Below, piece by piece: positions 1 to 11,804 of a stretch of 64,000 nucleotides of DNA. The stretch lies in assembly GCA_001898995.1 (NCBI GenBank), contig MKVZ01000004.1:887445-951444 (forward strand). Direction: 5' to 3'. The notes under the pieces are model-generated. The model worked only from the letters and a program-made list of their open reading frames with translations, ran no database searches and had not been told where the DNA came from. The DNA is from Rhizobiales bacterium 63-22. Lineage in GTDB: Bacteria > Pseudomonadota > Alphaproteobacteria > Rhizobiales > Rhizobiaceae. Every line of letters starts with the position of its first letter. The stretch's first letter is position 1. A program made the translations under genes and the position numbers.

Positions 1-252
1 GCCGATGCCGCCATATTGCATGGCCGGATCGGCGACGTGGCGGCAATGGTCGGCCTGTCGCAGCGCACCATGCGCAATATTCATCAGAACATCGCCATCG
101 CGCTCGGCCTCAAGGCGGTGTTTCTGGTGACGACGGTGCTGGGGATCACGGGCCTGTGGCCCGCCATCCTCGCCGATACGGGTGCGACGGTACTGGTGAC
201 GATCAACGCCCTGCGGCTTCTCGGCCGGCCCGGCGCGCTTACTCGCCAATAA
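1..252 (+). CDS. Heavy-metal P-type ATPase, C-terminal fragment
   Basis: The reading frame is open from the window edge and ends in a TAA/TAG-type stop near 250, so only about 83 C-terminal residues are visible. They read ADAAILHGRIGDVAAMVGLS, then a QNIAIALGLKAVF membrane stretch and a final helix ending in TINALRLLGRPG. This is the characteristic end of the last two membrane helices of P1B-type ATPases (ZntA/CadA/CopA group), which export soft or transition metals across the inner membrane using ATP. The metal cannot be inferred because the metal-binding and CPx segments lie outside the window. The 3' end overlaps the convergent secreted-protein gene by about 14 bp. Confidence 0.85.
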   Translation, partial: ADAAILHGRIGDVAAMVGLSQRTMRNIHQNIAIALGLKAVFLVTTVLGITGLWPAILADTGATVLVTINALRLLGRPGALTRQ

Positions 253-769
253 GCTGGCGGATGCGTTCGCTATATTTCTTGCCGAAGGCGATGTGGTCGG
301 GATTGATGTTCTTCGTGTCGTCCACCATCTGCTCCTCGTCTTCGGAATCGGCGGCGGCAAGGCAGCTCATCAGCGCGAAATAGGCGACGACATATTCGCG
401 CGGCGCGATGTTTTCGGCCTTCAGGATTGCGACCACCTTGGGGCGGGCCTCGATGCTCGCCACCATCTGGTCGATGGTCGGATCGGGATCGCTGCCTTCC
501 TCCTCCGTGGCGGAAAGGTCCATGCGGCTCAGTGCGTCATGCACCTTCTCCATGCGCGTGAGCAGGTCTTCGCTGAGCTTGAAATTGTTGACCTCCGGCG
601 AGACTTCGGGAGGGGTCAGGTCCATCTGGTCCTGATCCTGCTTCTGGTCTTGCTTCTGGTTCTGGCCCTGATCTTGCGCCAGCGCGGCGGAAGCGGGCAG
701 GGCGAACAAGGCCAGCCCGACCAGCGCGGCGCGGCCTGCGATCCTGAAACGGGAAAATACCGGCATCAT
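239..769 (-). CDS. Small secreted hypothetical protein with Gln/Asp-rich N-terminus
   Basis: About 176 residues. A signal peptide (hydrophobic run about residues 11-30, ending ASAALA before a Q) points to export to the periplasm. It is followed by a low-complexity Gln/Asp/Lys stretch (about residues 32-48) and then a soluble acidic region with predicted helices (LLTRMEKVHDALSRM, MVASIEARPKVVAILKAE). I do not recognise a named domain. The start is uncertain: ATGs occur at 775, 769 and 766, and an AGGA just upstream spaces best with 769. It lies downstream of gloB on the same strand with a gap of about 86 bp. Function unknown. Confidence 0.7.
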   Translation of the reverse strand: MMPVFSRFRIAGRAALVGLALFALPASAALAQDQGQNQKQDQKQDQDQMDLTPPEVSPEVNNFKLSEDLLTRMEKVHDALSRMDLSATEEEGSDPDPTIDQMVASIEARPKVVAILKAENIAPREYVVAYFALMSCLAAADSEDEEQMVDDTKNINPDHIAFGKKYSERIRQLIGE

Positions 770-793
770 GGTCATATCCTGTAAGCATTTGCA

Positions 794-813
794 GCCAAAC
801 GGAAACGTTTGGC
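794..813. promoter_or_regulatory. Perfect hairpin with GAAA tetraloop in 5' region of the secreted-protein gene
   Basis: GCCAAACG (794-801) and CGTTTGGC (806-813) are perfect inverted arms around GAAA. The element lies 25-45 bp upstream of the minus-strand gene starting near 769. It has no T-run on either side, so a terminator is unlikely. A transcription-factor operator or 5'-UTR stem-loop is possible. Confidence 0.4.
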
Positions 814-855
814 GTCGCATAATGCGGTGAAAATAAGTTGTCGGCATGCCGGCAA

Positions 856-1638
856 TCAAAACATATCTTTCCGGCGGCGGATTTCCGCGAACACGGCTTC
901 GTCGGGTGCATCCTGCAAACCGAGACGAGTGCGGATGCCGCCGTCATGCCAGCGCAGGAACGGGTTGGTCGCCATTTCGAGCGCGATCGTGGTGGGCAGC
1001 GTCATGCGGTCGGCGGCGCGCAGGCGGGCGATCTGCGCCGCGCGCTCCTTCAGCGCCGAATTGTCGGGATCGACGCTGAGCGCGAAGCGGGCGTTGCTCT
1101 CCGTATATTCATGACCGCAATAGACGGCGGTGTCGCCGGGCAGCGCCGCCAGCTTCTTCAGCGATTGGAACATGGTGGCCGGCGTTCCCTCAAAGAGCCG
1201 CCCGCAGCCGAGCGCGAACAGCGTGTCGCCGGTGAAGACAACCTTGGCCTCCGGCAGGTAATAGGAAACCTCGCCCGCCGTGTGGCCCGGCGTGGCGATG
1301 ACCTTCACCGTGAACAGGCCGAAAGTGAAGCTGTCGCCGTCCTTCACCGTGCGGTCGAGACCGGCGATCTTCGACGCCTCGGCGGCGGGGCCGACGATGG
1401 TGACGCCGAATTTCTTCTTCAGCGCCTCGTTGCCTTCGACATGGTCGAGATGGTGATGGGTGGTGAAGATGAAATCCAGCGTCCAGCCGCGCCGTGCAAG
1501 CGCGGCCTCGATCGCCGCCGCATCCGGCGCGTCGATGCTCGCCGTCAGCGCGCTTTCGGGATCGTGGATCAGGACGCCATAATTGTCGCTGCGGCAGACG
1601 AACTGTTCGATATCGAGCCGCTTTTCGCTTTCGGGCAT
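856..1638 (-). CDS. gloB: Hydroxyacylglutathione hydrolase (glyoxalase II)
   Basis: A 260-residue metallo-beta-lactamase-fold enzyme that hydrolyses S-D-lactoylglutathione to D-lactate and glutathione, the second step of methylglyoxal detoxification. The dinuclear metal motif THHHLDH is near residue 59. Further ligands are seen in the [11 protein letters not shown] segment, the [18 protein letters not shown] segment and [10 protein letters not shown], all typical of glyoxalase II. The C-terminal substrate-binding segment with NPFLRW is present, so the gene looks intact. GGGAGAA precedes the ATG at a good distance. It lies on the same strand as yciB with an 88-bp gap, so it may be transcribed separately. 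Confidence 0.93.
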   Translation of the reverse strand: MPESEKRLDIEQFVCRSDNYGVLIHDPESALTASIDAPDAAAIEAALARRGWTLDFIFTTHHHLDHVEGNEALKKKFGVTIVGPAAEASKIAGLDRTVKDGDSFTFGLFTVKVIATPGHTAGEVSYYLPEAKVVFTGDTLFALGCGRLFEGTPATMFQSLKKLAALPGDTAVYCGHEYTESNARFALSVDPDNSALKERAAQIARLRAADRMTLPTTIALEMATNPFLRWHDGGIRTRLGLQDAPDEAVFAEIRRRKDMF

Positions 1639-1685
1639 GGCAATTCTCCCTTTCTTCGGCGCTCTATCTCTTTGTTTTTACGCAT

Positions 1686-1726
1686 TATCCTGCGCGAAAC
1701 CGCTTCGCACTTTCGCTGGAAATGCT
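1686..1726. repeat. Degenerate Rhizobiales-type intergenic element
   Basis: A segment of the form GCGCGAAACCGCTTCGCAC followed by TTTCGCTGGAAATGC lies between gloB and yciB. It resembles the elements at 51862-51906 and 56821-56855. I recognise this pattern as common between genes in Rhizobiales, but here it is degenerate, so the call is tentative. Confidence 0.3.
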
Positions 1727-2389
1727 TTATGATGCCGGCCCGTCGTCCTCTGTCAACGAATGCTTCTGGATAAGCGGCATTTGTGACAGCGTGAAGATGA
1801 CGGTAATCGGGATGGTGCCCCAGACCTTGAAATAGAGCCACGTATCCTCGGAAAAGCTGCGCCATACGATTTCGTTGAGCGCGGCGAGAAACAGGAAGAA
1901 CAGGCCCCAGCGGAAGGTGAGCTTGCGCCAGCCTTCGGCATCGAGCCGGAAGGCTGCATCGAAAATATAGGCCAGCAGCGATTTGCGGAACATCAGCCCG
2001 CCCAGAAGCACCACGCCGAACAGGGCATTGATGATGGTCGGCTTCATGTAAGCAAAGGTCTTGTCCTGTAACCAGATCGCCAGCGCGCCGAAGACGAAGA
2101 CGACGATGGCTGAAACCAGCGGCATGATCGGCAGGCGGCGTGTCATGAGCCACGAAACGACCAGCGAGATCGCGGTCGCCGCCATGAAAAAGGCGGTGGC
2201 GATCAGGATCGGCGCGCCGATGAGCGCCAGAACCGGGAATTTCTGCGCCAGCCATTCGCCACGCAGGGTGACGAAGAAGAAAACGAGGCCGGGCCCGAGT
2301 TCCAGCAGGAATTTCGGCAGGGGCGGCACCTGCTTGCGCTCGGCGGCGGTTTCCTCGGTCGGGTCGGTCTCGAAAACGGGATGGTCCAT
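1727..2389 (-). CDS. yciB: Septation protein A / inner membrane protein YciB
   Basis: A 220-residue polytopic inner-membrane protein of the YciB/IspZ (septation protein A) family. It has about five to six hydrophobic segments, family-like stretches such as [12 protein letters not shown] near the N-terminus, and [11 protein letters not shown] followed by W-F-KVWG toward the C-terminus. Family members affect envelope integrity and septation; the molecular activity is not established. Its ATG shares one base with the ftsY TGA stop at 2389-2391, which suggests translational coupling and the same operon as ftsY, mtaB and dapF. Confidence 0.9.
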   Translation of the reverse strand: MDHPVFETDPTEETAAERKQVPPLPKFLLELGPGLVFFFVTLRGEWLAQKFPVLALIGAPILIATAFFMAATAISLVVSWLMTRRLPIMPLVSAIVVFVFGALAIWLQDKTFAYMKPTIINALFGVVLLGGLMFRKSLLAYIFDAAFRLDAEGWRKLTFRWGLFFLFLAALNEIVWRSFSEDTWLYFKVWGTIPITVIFTLSQMPLIQKHSLTEDDGPAS

Positions 2390-3807
2390 CAGGCGACTCC
2401 TGCGATGGCGCGGGCGAAATCCTTGGCCGCGAAAGGTTCGAGATCGTCGACGCCCTCGCCGACGCCGATGAAATAGACCGGCAACTTATGTTTGGCCGAG
2501 ATTGCCACCAGAATGCCGCCGCGCGCCGTGCCGTCGAGCTTGGTCATGACGAGGCCGTTGACGCCGGCGATGTTCCTGAAAATCTCGACCTGATTGAGCG
2601 CGTTCTGGCCGGTGGTGGCGTCGAGCGTTTGCAGCACGGTGTGCGGCGCTTCCGGGTCGTGCTTGCCGAGAACGCGAACGATCTTGGCCAGTTCGTCCAT
2701 CAGCTCGGCCTTGTTCTGCAGACGGCCCGCCGTGTCGATGATCAGCACGTCGCTGCCCGCGTCCCGGGCCTTTTCCCATGCGTCGTAGGCGAGGCCCGCC
2801 GCATCCGCTCCGAGCTTCGAGGAGACGACCGGCGCGCCGGTGCGCTCGCCCCATATGTGAAGCTGCTCGATGGCGGCTGCACGGAACGTGTCGCCCGCCG
2901 CCAGCATGACCTTGAGGCCGCCGGCGGTGAGCTTCGCCGCCAGCTTGCCGATGGTCGTGGTCTTGCCGGTGCCGTTGACGCCGACCACCAGAATCACATG
3001 CGGCTTGTGCGACAGGTCGAGTTCCAGCGGCCTGGCCACCGGGGTCAGCACTTTCTCGATCTCGGCGCCCATGATGGCGCGCACTTCGTCGCCGGTCACG
3101 TCCTTGCCGTAGCGGCCGGAAGACAGCGCGTCGGTGACGCGCATCGCCGTTTCAAGGCCGAGGTCGGCCTGAATGAGCGCGTCCTCCAGCTCCTGCAAGG
3201 TATCGTCGTCCAGCTTGCGCTTGGTGAAGATGCCGCCGATGGATTCGCTCAGCGAATTGGACGAACGCAACAGGCCGCGGCGCAGGCGCTCGAACCATGA
3301 GAGTTTGGGCGCCGGCGCGGCCTCGGCCGGTTTTTCATCTTCCTTTTCCTCGACCGCTTTGGCGACCTTCACCTTCTTCGGCCTTGCCGGGGCGGGCTTT
3401 TCTTCCGCAATGGGCGCAGCGGGCTGCTCCGCTGGCGCAGGCGGTTCGACAGCCTGCGGTTCCTCCGGCTTTACCGGCTCGGGGGACGGTACGGATTCCG
3501 GTTCGGCTTTGGGCAGCGGCGGCTCCGTTACCGGTGGCTCCATGACCGGCGGCTGCTCGATCGGGATTTCGATCTCGGTAACGGGATGTTCGGGCGCGGG
3601 TTCTTCTTCCGCTATTTTTCCGGCCGTCGTTTCGACGGGTTTGGGGGTAGCGGGCGCTTCTTCGGTGGGAGCCGGCGCTGTTTCCGGCGCTTCGGCGGGC
3701 GGCGGCGTTTCCGTGACGGCGATATCGGGCAGCGGCTGCTCGGCCGGCTTTTCCTCCACCTCCTTCTTGCCGAAGGAGAATATCTTCTTGATGAAACCGA
3801 TTGCCAT
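2389..3807 (-). CDS. ftsY: Signal recognition particle receptor FtsY
   Basis: SRP receptor GTPase that delivers ribosome-nascent chains to the membrane translocon. The protein is about 472 residues from [15 protein letters not shown]. About 170 residues rich in Pro, Glu and Ala form the acidic A domain, followed by the NG domain from about [12 protein letters not shown] motifs seen are [15 protein letters not shown] (P-loop), [23 protein letters not shown] and the final [12 protein letters not shown]. The frame is open to 3885, but the ATG at 3807 matches the usual FtsY N-terminal amphipathic start. It lies 31 bp downstream of mtaB and overlaps yciB by one base. Confidence 0.95.
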   Translation of the reverse strand: MAIGFIKKIFSFGKKEVEEKPAEQPLPDIAVTETPPPAEAPETAPAPTEEAPATPKPVETTAGKIAEEEPAPEHPVTEIEIPIEQPPVMEPPVTEPPLPKAEPESVPSPEPVKPEEPQAVEPPAPAEQPAAPIAEEKPAPARPKKVKVAKAVEEKEDEKPAEAAPAPKLSWFERLRRGLLRSSNSLSESIGGIFTKRKLDDDTLQELEDALIQADLGLETAMRVTDALSSGRYGKDVTGDEVRAIMGAEIEKVLTPVARPLELDLSHKPHVILVVGVNGTGKTTTIGKLAAKLTAGGLKVMLAAGDTFRAAAIEQLHIWGERTGAPVVSSKLGADAAGLAYDAWEKARDAGSDVLIIDTAGRLQNKAELMDELAKIVRVLGKHDPEAPHTVLQTLDATTGQNALNQVEIFRNIAGVNGLVMTKLDGTARGGILVAISAKHKLPVYFIGVGEGVDDLEPFAAKDFARAIAGVA

Positions 3808-3838
3808 TGATTGCGGTGCCCTGATTATGCTGGCTTGG

Positions 3839-5119
3839 TTATGCTGCCTGTTCGGCGCGACGGGTGAGAAGCTTTTCTCCGTCATGGCCGGTCACGATGC
3901 GTTCGACGATCTCGCCCGGCGCGCCGCCATCGATCGCAGCAAGCGTGAAACCTTCCGTGCGGGCGATGCCGTCCTTCTCCACCAGCAGGCGCTGCGCCGT
4001 GCCCGCAAGCGATGCGAGATGCCTTTCATAAGCGCGGTCGCCCACGGCGCGCAACCGGGCGGCGCGCTCCTTGACGATCTCGCGGCGTAGCTGCGGCATG
4101 CGCGCCGCCGGCGTGCCCTCGCGCGGACTGTAGGGGAAGACGTGCAGATGGGTAAGGCCGCATTCCGCGACGATCTTCAGCGAGTTGTCGAACATATCCT
4201 CGGTTTCGGTCGGGAAACCGGCGATGATGTCGGCGCCGAACACGATATCGGGGCGAAGCCCGCGCACCGTCTCGCAGAAGCGGATGGAATCGTCGCGCAG
4301 GTGGCGGCGCTTCATGCGTTTCAGGATCATGTCGTCGCCCGCCTGAAGCGACAGATGCAGATGCGGCATCAGCCGCTTCTCGTTGGCGATGGCGTCCATC
4401 AGGTCGTCGTCGGCCTCGATGGAATCGATGGAGGATAGGCGCAGACGCTGCAAGTCGGGAACCTGCGCCAGCACCGTCTTCACCAGCTTGCCGAGGCGGA
4501 GGTTTCCGGGCAGATCCGGCCCGTAGGAGGTCATGTCCACGCCGGTCAGCACCACCTCGGCATAGCCGTTGCCGACCAGCCGCTTGACCTGCTCCACCAC
4601 CGCGCCCATCGGCACGGAGCGCGAATTGCCGCGTCCATAGGGGATGATGCAGAAGGTGCAGCGATGGTCGCAGCCGTTCTGCACCTGCACGAAGGCGCGG
4701 GCGCGGCCCTCGATGGCGTCCACCATGTGGCTCGCCGTCTCGCGCACCTCCATGATGTCGTTGACGCGCACCTTCTCGAACTGGTTGACGCCGAAATCCG
4801 GCAGCATGCGGTAGGAGTTGGACTTCAGCTTCTCCTCGTTGCCCAGCACGAGGTCCACTTCCTCCATGGCGGCGAAATTGCCGGATTCGGTCTGCGCCGC
4901 GCAACCGGTGACGATGATGCGCGCCTCCGGATTTTCGCGCCGCGCCTTGCGAATCGCCTGCCGCGCCTGACGTACGGCCTCCGCCGTCACCGCGCAGGTA
5001 TTGAAGATGATCGCGCCGTCCCTGAGCGTGCCAAGGCCAGCCGCGTCGGCCTCGCGCTTCATCACCTCGGATTCGTAGGTGTTGAGGCGGCAGCCGAAGG
5101 TGACGACCTCCACGCCCAT
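3839..5119 (-). CDS. mtaB: tRNA t6A37 methylthiotransferase MtaB
   Basis: Radical-SAM methylthiotransferase of 426 residues that converts t6A37 to ms2t6A37 in tRNAs decoding ANN codons. The N-terminal MTTase domain begins GVEVVTFGCRLNTYESEVM, with further cysteines in FNTCAVT and VTGCAAQ binding one Fe-S cluster. The radical-SAM cluster motif CDHRCTFC (CxxxCxxC) follows near residue 150, then the C-terminal TRAM domain. The frame stays open upstream of 5119, but that extension is Arg-rich antisense-like sequence overlapping dapF. The ATG at 5119 shares one base with the dapF stop, supporting coupling. Confidence 0.94.
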   Translation of the reverse strand: MGVEVVTFGCRLNTYESEVMKREADAAGLGTLRDGAIIFNTCAVTAEAVRQARQAIRKARRENPEARIIVTGCAAQTESGNFAAMEEVDLVLGNEEKLKSNSYRMLPDFGVNQFEKVRVNDIMEVRETASHMVDAIEGRARAFVQVQNGCDHRCTFCIIPYGRGNSRSVPMGAVVEQVKRLVGNGYAEVVLTGVDMTSYGPDLPGNLRLGKLVKTVLAQVPDLQRLRLSSIDSIEADDDLMDAIANEKRLMPHLHLSLQAGDDMILKRMKRRHLRDDSIRFCETVRGLRPDIVFGADIIAGFPTETEDMFDNSLKIVAECGLTHLHVFPYSPREGTPAARMPQLRREIVKERAARLRAVGDRAYERHLASLAGTAQRLLVEKDGIARTEGFTLAAIDGGAPGEIVERIVTGHDGEKLLTRRAEQAA

Positions 5120-6006
5120 CAGGCCGCTCCCCGGTTTTCGTGGGCGCGGCTCCATTCGCCGGTGGCGGGATCGAACATGCCGGAAAACTCCCGCTCGGCG
5201 GGGCCGGTCATCATGACATGATCGTCGCCACGCCATTCGATGAAAAGCGGACCGCCCGGCACGTTGACCGTGACCTTGCGTCCCGTGCGCCCGGTGCGGG
5301 CGCCGCAGACGGCGGCGGCGCAGGCGGCCGAGCCGCAGGCGCGCGTCAGGCCAGCGCCGCGCTCCCATGTGCGCAGATCGATGGTTTCGGGCGAGGTGAC
5401 ACGGGCGATGGAAATATTGGCGCGCTCGGGAAAGAGCGGGTCGTGTTCGAGGACCGGCCCGAACGTCTCCAGCTCGTATGACCAGACGTCGCGCTCGACC
5501 CAGAAGATCGCATGCGGATTGCCCATCGAGGCAACAGAGGGCGAATGCAGCACCGGGGCATCGGCGGGCCCGGCCTGCAATGCGATCATGCGCGTATCGG
5601 CGAACTCCCGCGCCAGCGGAATGTCGCGCCAGCCGAAGCGCGGCCTGCCCATATCGACGGAGATGAGGCCGTTTTCATGCTCATTGGCGGTGAGGATGCC
5701 GGCGCGGGTCTCGAAGGTGAAGGCGTGCTTGCCGGTCTCGGCGGAAAGCGCCTGCACCACGCAGCGCGTGCCGTTGCCGCAGGCCTGTGCCTCGGTGCCG
5801 TCGCAGTTGATGATGGCGATGTAATTGTCCGTTCCCGGCGTCACCGGATCGTGGATCGCCATGATCTGGTCGAAAGCGGTTTCGCGGTCGCCTGCCAGAC
5901 GGATGGCGGCGGCGGGCGCGATGCGGTCGGCACGGCCGCGCATGTCGGCGACGATGATCTCGTTGCCGAGTCCGTTCATCTTGATGAAGGCTGCGCTCAT
6001 GGCCAT
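5119..6006 (-). CDS. dapF: Diaminopimelate epimerase
   Basis: Interconverts LL- and meso-diaminopimelate in the lysine and peptidoglycan precursor pathway, in the cytoplasm, without cofactor. About 295 residues. The two catalytic cysteines are seen in ACGNGTRC (near residue 85) and [11 protein letters not shown] (near residue 230). The N-terminal [13 protein letters not shown] motif is typical. Two in-frame ATGs (6006 and 6000) are close together; either could be the start. It appears to be the first gene of the leftward run dapF-mtaB-ftsY-yciB. Confidence 0.95.
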   Translation of the reverse strand: MAMSAAFIKMNGLGNEIIVADMRGRADRIAPAAAIRLAGDRETAFDQIMAIHDPVTPGTDNYIAIINCDGTEAQACGNGTRCVVQALSAETGKHAFTFETRAGILTANEHENGLISVDMGRPRFGWRDIPLAREFADTRMIALQAGPADAPVLHSPSVASMGNPHAIFWVERDVWSYELETFGPVLEHDPLFPERANISIARVTSPETIDLRTWERGAGLTRACGSAACAAAVCGARTGRTGRKVTVNVPGGPLFIEWRGDDHVMMTGPAEREFSGMFDPATGEWSRAHENRGAA

Positions 6007-6340
6007 GGTCGTCGTGATTCCGTTTCACCTTTCGCGCCGGTGCGGCAAGCCGGAAGGCCGTTTCGCCGGTTCCCGGCCTATATGGCGGAAAAGCGGGCAA
6101 AATACCAGTACCGGGAAAAATTCGCGCCGTTCGATGAAAAGCAAGCCTGGCCGGTGGTCGTGGTCGGGATTTCATGCGGATTTATGGCAAGTTTTGGCCG
6201 CCGCCGTTCAATTCGACGGGAAGAGTGTTGATTTTTTAACCGTATGGCCATTTTATCGCAGCAATATCGTTCTGATAATGCCGCCCGTAGCCGGACGTGG
6301 ATTCGCGCCCGGCCGGACCCTGACCCGAATGGAGAACCAG
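6007..6340. other. Divergent intergenic region between dapF and omp19
   Basis: No convincing gene in these 334 bp. The part nearest omp19 is AT-richer than its surroundings, with a weak sigma-70-like pair, TTGATT (6228-6233) and TTTTAT (6251-6256), separated by 17 bp. That would give omp19 a leader of about 80 nt. A GGAG sits 6 bp before the omp19 ATG. An in-frame ORF continues upstream of omp19 through this region but has no lipoprotein-compatible start. Confidence 0.4.
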
Positions 6341-6913
6341 ATGGGAATTTCGAAAGCAGGTCTGCTGAGCTTCGCGGCGGCCGTCGCACTGGCCGGCTGC
6401 CAGAGCACGCCCCGGCTTGGCGATGTCGACAATGGCGGAACGCAGCCGCTCGCTCCGTTGCAGGCGGCGCCGCAGGGTTCGGTGCAGTCGAGCAATCTGG
6501 GCGCACCGCAGGGAACCTACCCGAGCGCGCCGGGCAGCGACATGAATAACGGCATGAACAACGGCCAGAACAATGGTATGGGCGGCCAGCAGGGCGGCAC
6601 ACAGGTGGCCAGCCTTCCGCCGGCCTCCGCCCAGCCGGTAACGGCAGGCGGCGTCGCCGGCGTCTGGAACGCCTCGCTCGCCGGCCAGAGCTGCCGCATC
6701 GCCACGCCGCAGACCAAATACGGACAGGGCTATCGCGCCGGCCCGCTGCGCTGCCCCGGCGCGCTGGCCAATCTGGCCTCGTGGTCGGTCAACGGCAAGC
6801 AGCTCGTGCTCTACGATGCCAACGGAAGCACGCTCGCCTCGCTCTATTCCACCGGTCCGAGCCGCTTCGACGGCCAGACCACGACAGGCCAGCAATTGTC
6901 GCTGTCGCGCTGA
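6341..6913 (+). CDS. omp19: Outer membrane lipoprotein Omp19
   Basis: A 190-residue lipoprotein. Signal peptide MGISKAGLLSFAAAVALAGC ends in a lipobox with Cys20 for acylation. The C-terminal domain (from about AGVWNASLAGQSC, residue 105) ends FDGQTTTGQQLSLSR. It matches Brucella Omp19 as I know it, including YGQGYRAGPLRCPG and VNGKQLVLYDANG. Brucella Omp19 is a surface lipoprotein with the AprI/Inh-type protease-inhibitor fold and is an immunodominant antigen. Residues 68-86 hold a Met/Asn/Gly/Gln-rich repeat absent from the Brucella protein I recall. GGAGAACCAG precedes the chosen ATG; an ATG at 6329 is less well placed. Confidence 0.92.
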   Translation: MGISKAGLLSFAAAVALAGCQSTPRLGDVDNGGTQPLAPLQAAPQGSVQSSNLGAPQGTYPSAPGSDMNNGMNNGQNNGMGGQQGGTQVASLPPASAQPVTAGGVAGVWNASLAGQSCRIATPQTKYGQGYRAGPLRCPGALANLASWSVNGKQLVLYDANGSTLASLYSTGPSRFDGQTTTGQQLSLSR

Positions 6914-6962
6914 GGGAACCGGGCAAATAGCCTGACAAAACGCTGACAGGGCGGAGCGTCCC

Positions 6963-6982
6963 CGGACGGCTCCGTCCGTTTT
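6963..6982 (+). terminator. Intrinsic terminator after omp19
   Basis: CGGACG (6963-6968) and CGTCCG (6973-6978) pair around GCTC and are followed by TTTT. It lies 50 bp after the omp19 stop and before zapE. Confidence 0.5.
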
Positions 6983-7009
6983 CCCCTTCCGGGTTGAGCG
7001 GTATCTTTC

Positions 7010-8185
7010 ATGTCCTTCGACGGCAATCTGAAGACTTTTCCCTCGCTGCGCGAGCGTTACGACGCGCTCGCCGCGGCGGGCGAGATCGAGCCGGACCCCG
7101 CGCAGATCGACCTGATCGCGCATTTCGATCGGCTGATCGTGGAAATCTGTTCGAAGCGCCTCTCGCGCAAGTCGAGCGCGCTCGGCTGGCTGTTCGGCAA
7201 GCGCAGCCAGGCGGTGGACAGCGTGAGGGGGCTGTATGTGCATGGCGAGGTCGGGCGCGGCAAGACCATGCTGATGGATATGTTCTTCCATCTGCTGCCG
7301 GTGGAGCGCAAGCGGCGGGCGCATTTCAACGACTTCATGGCCGACGTGCATGAGCGCATCTACGCGCATCGGCAGGCGCACAAGCGCGGCGAGACCAAGC
7401 AGGACGATCCCATCCCGCCGGTGGCCGACGCACTCAGCCAGCAGGCCTGGGTGCTGTGCTTCGACGAATTCACCGTCACCGACATCGCCGACGCGATGAT
7501 CCTGTCGCGGCTGTTCAGCGCGCTTTTCGATCGCGGCGTGGTTCTGGTGGCGACCTCCAACGTCGCCCCCGACGATCTTTACAGGGACGGGCTGAACCGC
7601 CAGCTTTTCCTGCCCTTCGTCCACATCCTGAAAAAGCATGTCGATGTGATCAATCTCGATGCGCGAACCGATTACCGGCTGGAGAAGCTCGACCGCCAGC
7701 CGGTCTACCTGACGCCGCTGGACGAGAAAAACGCAAAGCGCATGGACGCCGCATGGGCGGCGCATAAGAACGGTGCGGAAGAGAAGCCGGCCAAGATTCA
7801 TATCAAGGGACGCGACATCGTGGTGTCGCGCGCGGTGCCGGGCGCGGCGCGTTTCCATTTCGCGGACCTGTGCAGCCAGCCGCTCGGCGCTTCCGACTAT
7901 ATCGCCATCGTGACGCGCTATCCGACGCTTTTCATCGACGACGTGCCGGTGCTGGATTTGTCGCGGCGCAACGAGGCCAAGCGTTTCATCCTCCTGATCG
8001 ACGTGCTCTACGACCATCACGCGCGGCTGTTCGTGACGGCGGAGGCGGCGCCGGAGAAGCTTTACACCGCCACCAGCGGCACGGAATCCTTCGAATTCGA
8101 GCGCACCGCTTCGCGTCTGTTCGAGATGCAGAGTGCCGAATATCTGGAACAGGCCGCCAATGACGCGCCGGCCGAAGGCGCCTGA
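7010..8185 (+). CDS. zapE: Cell division protein ZapE (AFG1-like ATPase)
   Basis: A 391-residue P-loop ATPase of the ZapE/AFG1/LACE1 family. The Walker A motif GEVGRGKTML lies near residue 85 after LYVHG, and the Walker B-like LCFDEFTVTDIADAMIL lies near residue 155. The sensor segment VLVATSNVAPDDLYRDGLNR and the C-terminal LFVTAEAAPEKLY stretch are also family-typical. In E. coli ZapE associates with the Z ring and affects its stability; AFG1 homologues act in protein quality control. Length is normal. It is immediately upstream of mdh but separated by 302 bp, so probably its own transcript. Confidence 0.92.
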   Translation: MSFDGNLKTFPSLRERYDALAAAGEIEPDPAQIDLIAHFDRLIVEICSKRLSRKSSALGWLFGKRSQAVDSVRGLYVHGEVGRGKTMLMDMFFHLLPVERKRRAHFNDFMADVHERIYAHRQAHKRGETKQDDPIPPVADALSQQAWVLCFDEFTVTDIADAMILSRLFSALFDRGVVLVATSNVAPDDLYRDGLNRQLFLPFVHILKKHVDVINLDARTDYRLEKLDRQPVYLTPLDEKNAKRMDAAWAAHKNGAEEKPAKIHIKGRDIVVSRAVPGAARFHFADLCSQPLGASDYIAIVTRYPTLFIDDVPVLDLSRRNEAKRFILLIDVLYDHHARLFVTAEAAPEKLYTATSGTESFEFERTASRLFEMQSAEYLEQAANDAPAEGA

Positions 8186-9450
<1,265 letters not shown>

Positions 9451-9461
9451 GATCCAGACAG

Positions 9462-9496
9462 GGCCGGTTCCCGCGTGAAGGCGGGGCCGGCCTTTT
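9462..9496 (+). terminator. Hairpin with short T-run between mdh and sucC
   Basis: GGCCGGTTCCCGC (9462-9474) pairs imperfectly with GCGGGGCCGGCC (9481-9492) and is followed by TTTT. It could terminate or attenuate transcription between mdh and sucC. Confidence 0.5.
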
Positions 9497-9525
9497 CCGG
9501 CTGTCAATCCGCAGAGGACAACCAG

Positions 9526-10722
<1,197 letters not shown>

Positions 10723-10725
10723 GGC

Positions 10726-11628
10726 ATGTCCATCCTCGTCAACAAGGACACCAAGGTTCTCGTGCAGGGCCTGACCGGCAAGACCGGCACCTTCCACACC
10801 GAGCAGGCGCTGGCCTATTACGGCACCCAGATGGTGGGCGGCGTGCATCCGAAGAAGGGCGGCGAAACGTGGACCGGCTCCAAGGGTGAGACGCTGCCGA
10901 TCTTCGCTTCGGTCGCCGAAGGCAAGGAGCGCACCGGCGCCGACGCCTCCGTGATCTACGTGCCGCCGGCAGGCGCCGCCGACGCGATCATCGAGGCTAT
11001 CGAGGCTGAGATCCCCTTCATCGTCTGCATCACCGAAGGCATTCCGGTCATGGACATGGTGCGCGTCAAGGCGCGTCTGGAGGGTTCGAAGTCGCGCCTG
11101 CTCGGACCGAACTGCCCCGGCATCCTGACCCCCGAAGAATGCAAGATCGGCATCATGCCGGGCAACATCTTCAAGAAGGGCTCGGTGGGCGTCGTCTCGC
11201 GCTCCGGCACGCTTACCTATGAGGCGGTGTTCCAGACCTCGAACGAGGGCCTCGGCCAGACCACGGCCGTCGGCATCGGCGGCGACCCGGTCAAGGGCAC
11301 CGAATTCATCGACGTGCTGGAGATGTTCCTCGCCGACGACGAGACCAAGTCGATCGTCATGATCGGCGAGATCGGCGGCTCGGCGGAAGAAGACGCCGCG
11401 CAGTTCCTCAAGGACGAAGCCAAGCGCGGCCGCAAGAAGCCGATGGTCGGCTTCATCGCCGGACGCACGGCGCCGGCCGGACGCACCATGGGCCATGCGG
11501 GCGCGGTGATCTCCGGCGGCAAGGGCGGCGCGGAAGACAAGATCGCGGCCATGGAATCGGCCGGAATCCGGGTCTCGCCGTCGCCGGCGCAGCTCGGCAA
11601 GACGCTGGTCGAAGTCCTCAAGGGCTGA
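10726..11628 (+). CDS. sucD: Succinyl-CoA synthetase alpha subunit
   Basis: The 300-residue partner of SucC that carries the phosphohistidine and the CoA site. The CoA-binding Rossmann region includes [15 protein letters not shown]. The active-site histidine segment [20 protein letters not shown] is near residue 245. [18 protein letters not shown] is family-typical. It follows sucC after 3 bp and is followed by a hairpin with a short T-run before sucA. Confidence 0.97.
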   Translation: MSILVNKDTKVLVQGLTGKTGTFHTEQALAYYGTQMVGGVHPKKGGETWTGSKGETLPIFASVAEGKERTGADASVIYVPPAGAADAIIEAIEAEIPFIVCITEGIPVMDMVRVKARLEGSKSRLLGPNCPGILTPEECKIGIMPGNIFKKGSVGVVSRSGTLTYEAVFQTSNEGLGQTTAVGIGGDPVKGTEFIDVLEMFLADDETKSIVMIGEIGGSAEEDAAQFLKDEAKRGRKKPMVGFIAGRTAPAGRTMGHAGAVISGGKGGAEDKIAAMESAGIRVSPSPAQLGKTLVEVLKG

Positions 11629-11650
11629 GATCGCGGCTCGATCGAAATGC

Positions 11651-11683
11651 CCCGGCGGAGGCGAAAGCCGCTGCCGGGTTTTA
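11651..11683 (+). terminator. Possible terminator or attenuator between sucD and sucA
   Basis: CCCGGC and GCCGGG form the outer stem, with an inner GGC-GAAA-GCC stem, followed by TTTTA. It begins 23 bp after the sucD stop. Since sucA follows on the same strand, partial termination could set the ratio of sucCD to sucAB transcripts. Confidence 0.45.
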
Positions 11684-11804
11684 TGTCAGTCAGTTTGCCG
11701 GGGGAGGCCATGGCGGTTCCACCCCGGCCGCGCGAGGGCGGAGATTTCGGCCCGCGCGATTTTGGACCGCGAACAGGAGACGGAGCCTCGCTCCGGTTAT
11801 GGTC

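Noticed and set aside
5120..5368. N-terminal extension of mtaB
   Set aside because: The extension overlaps the dapF 3' end and is Arg-rich. The ATG at 5119 overlaps the dapF stop and starts the conserved MTTase domain.
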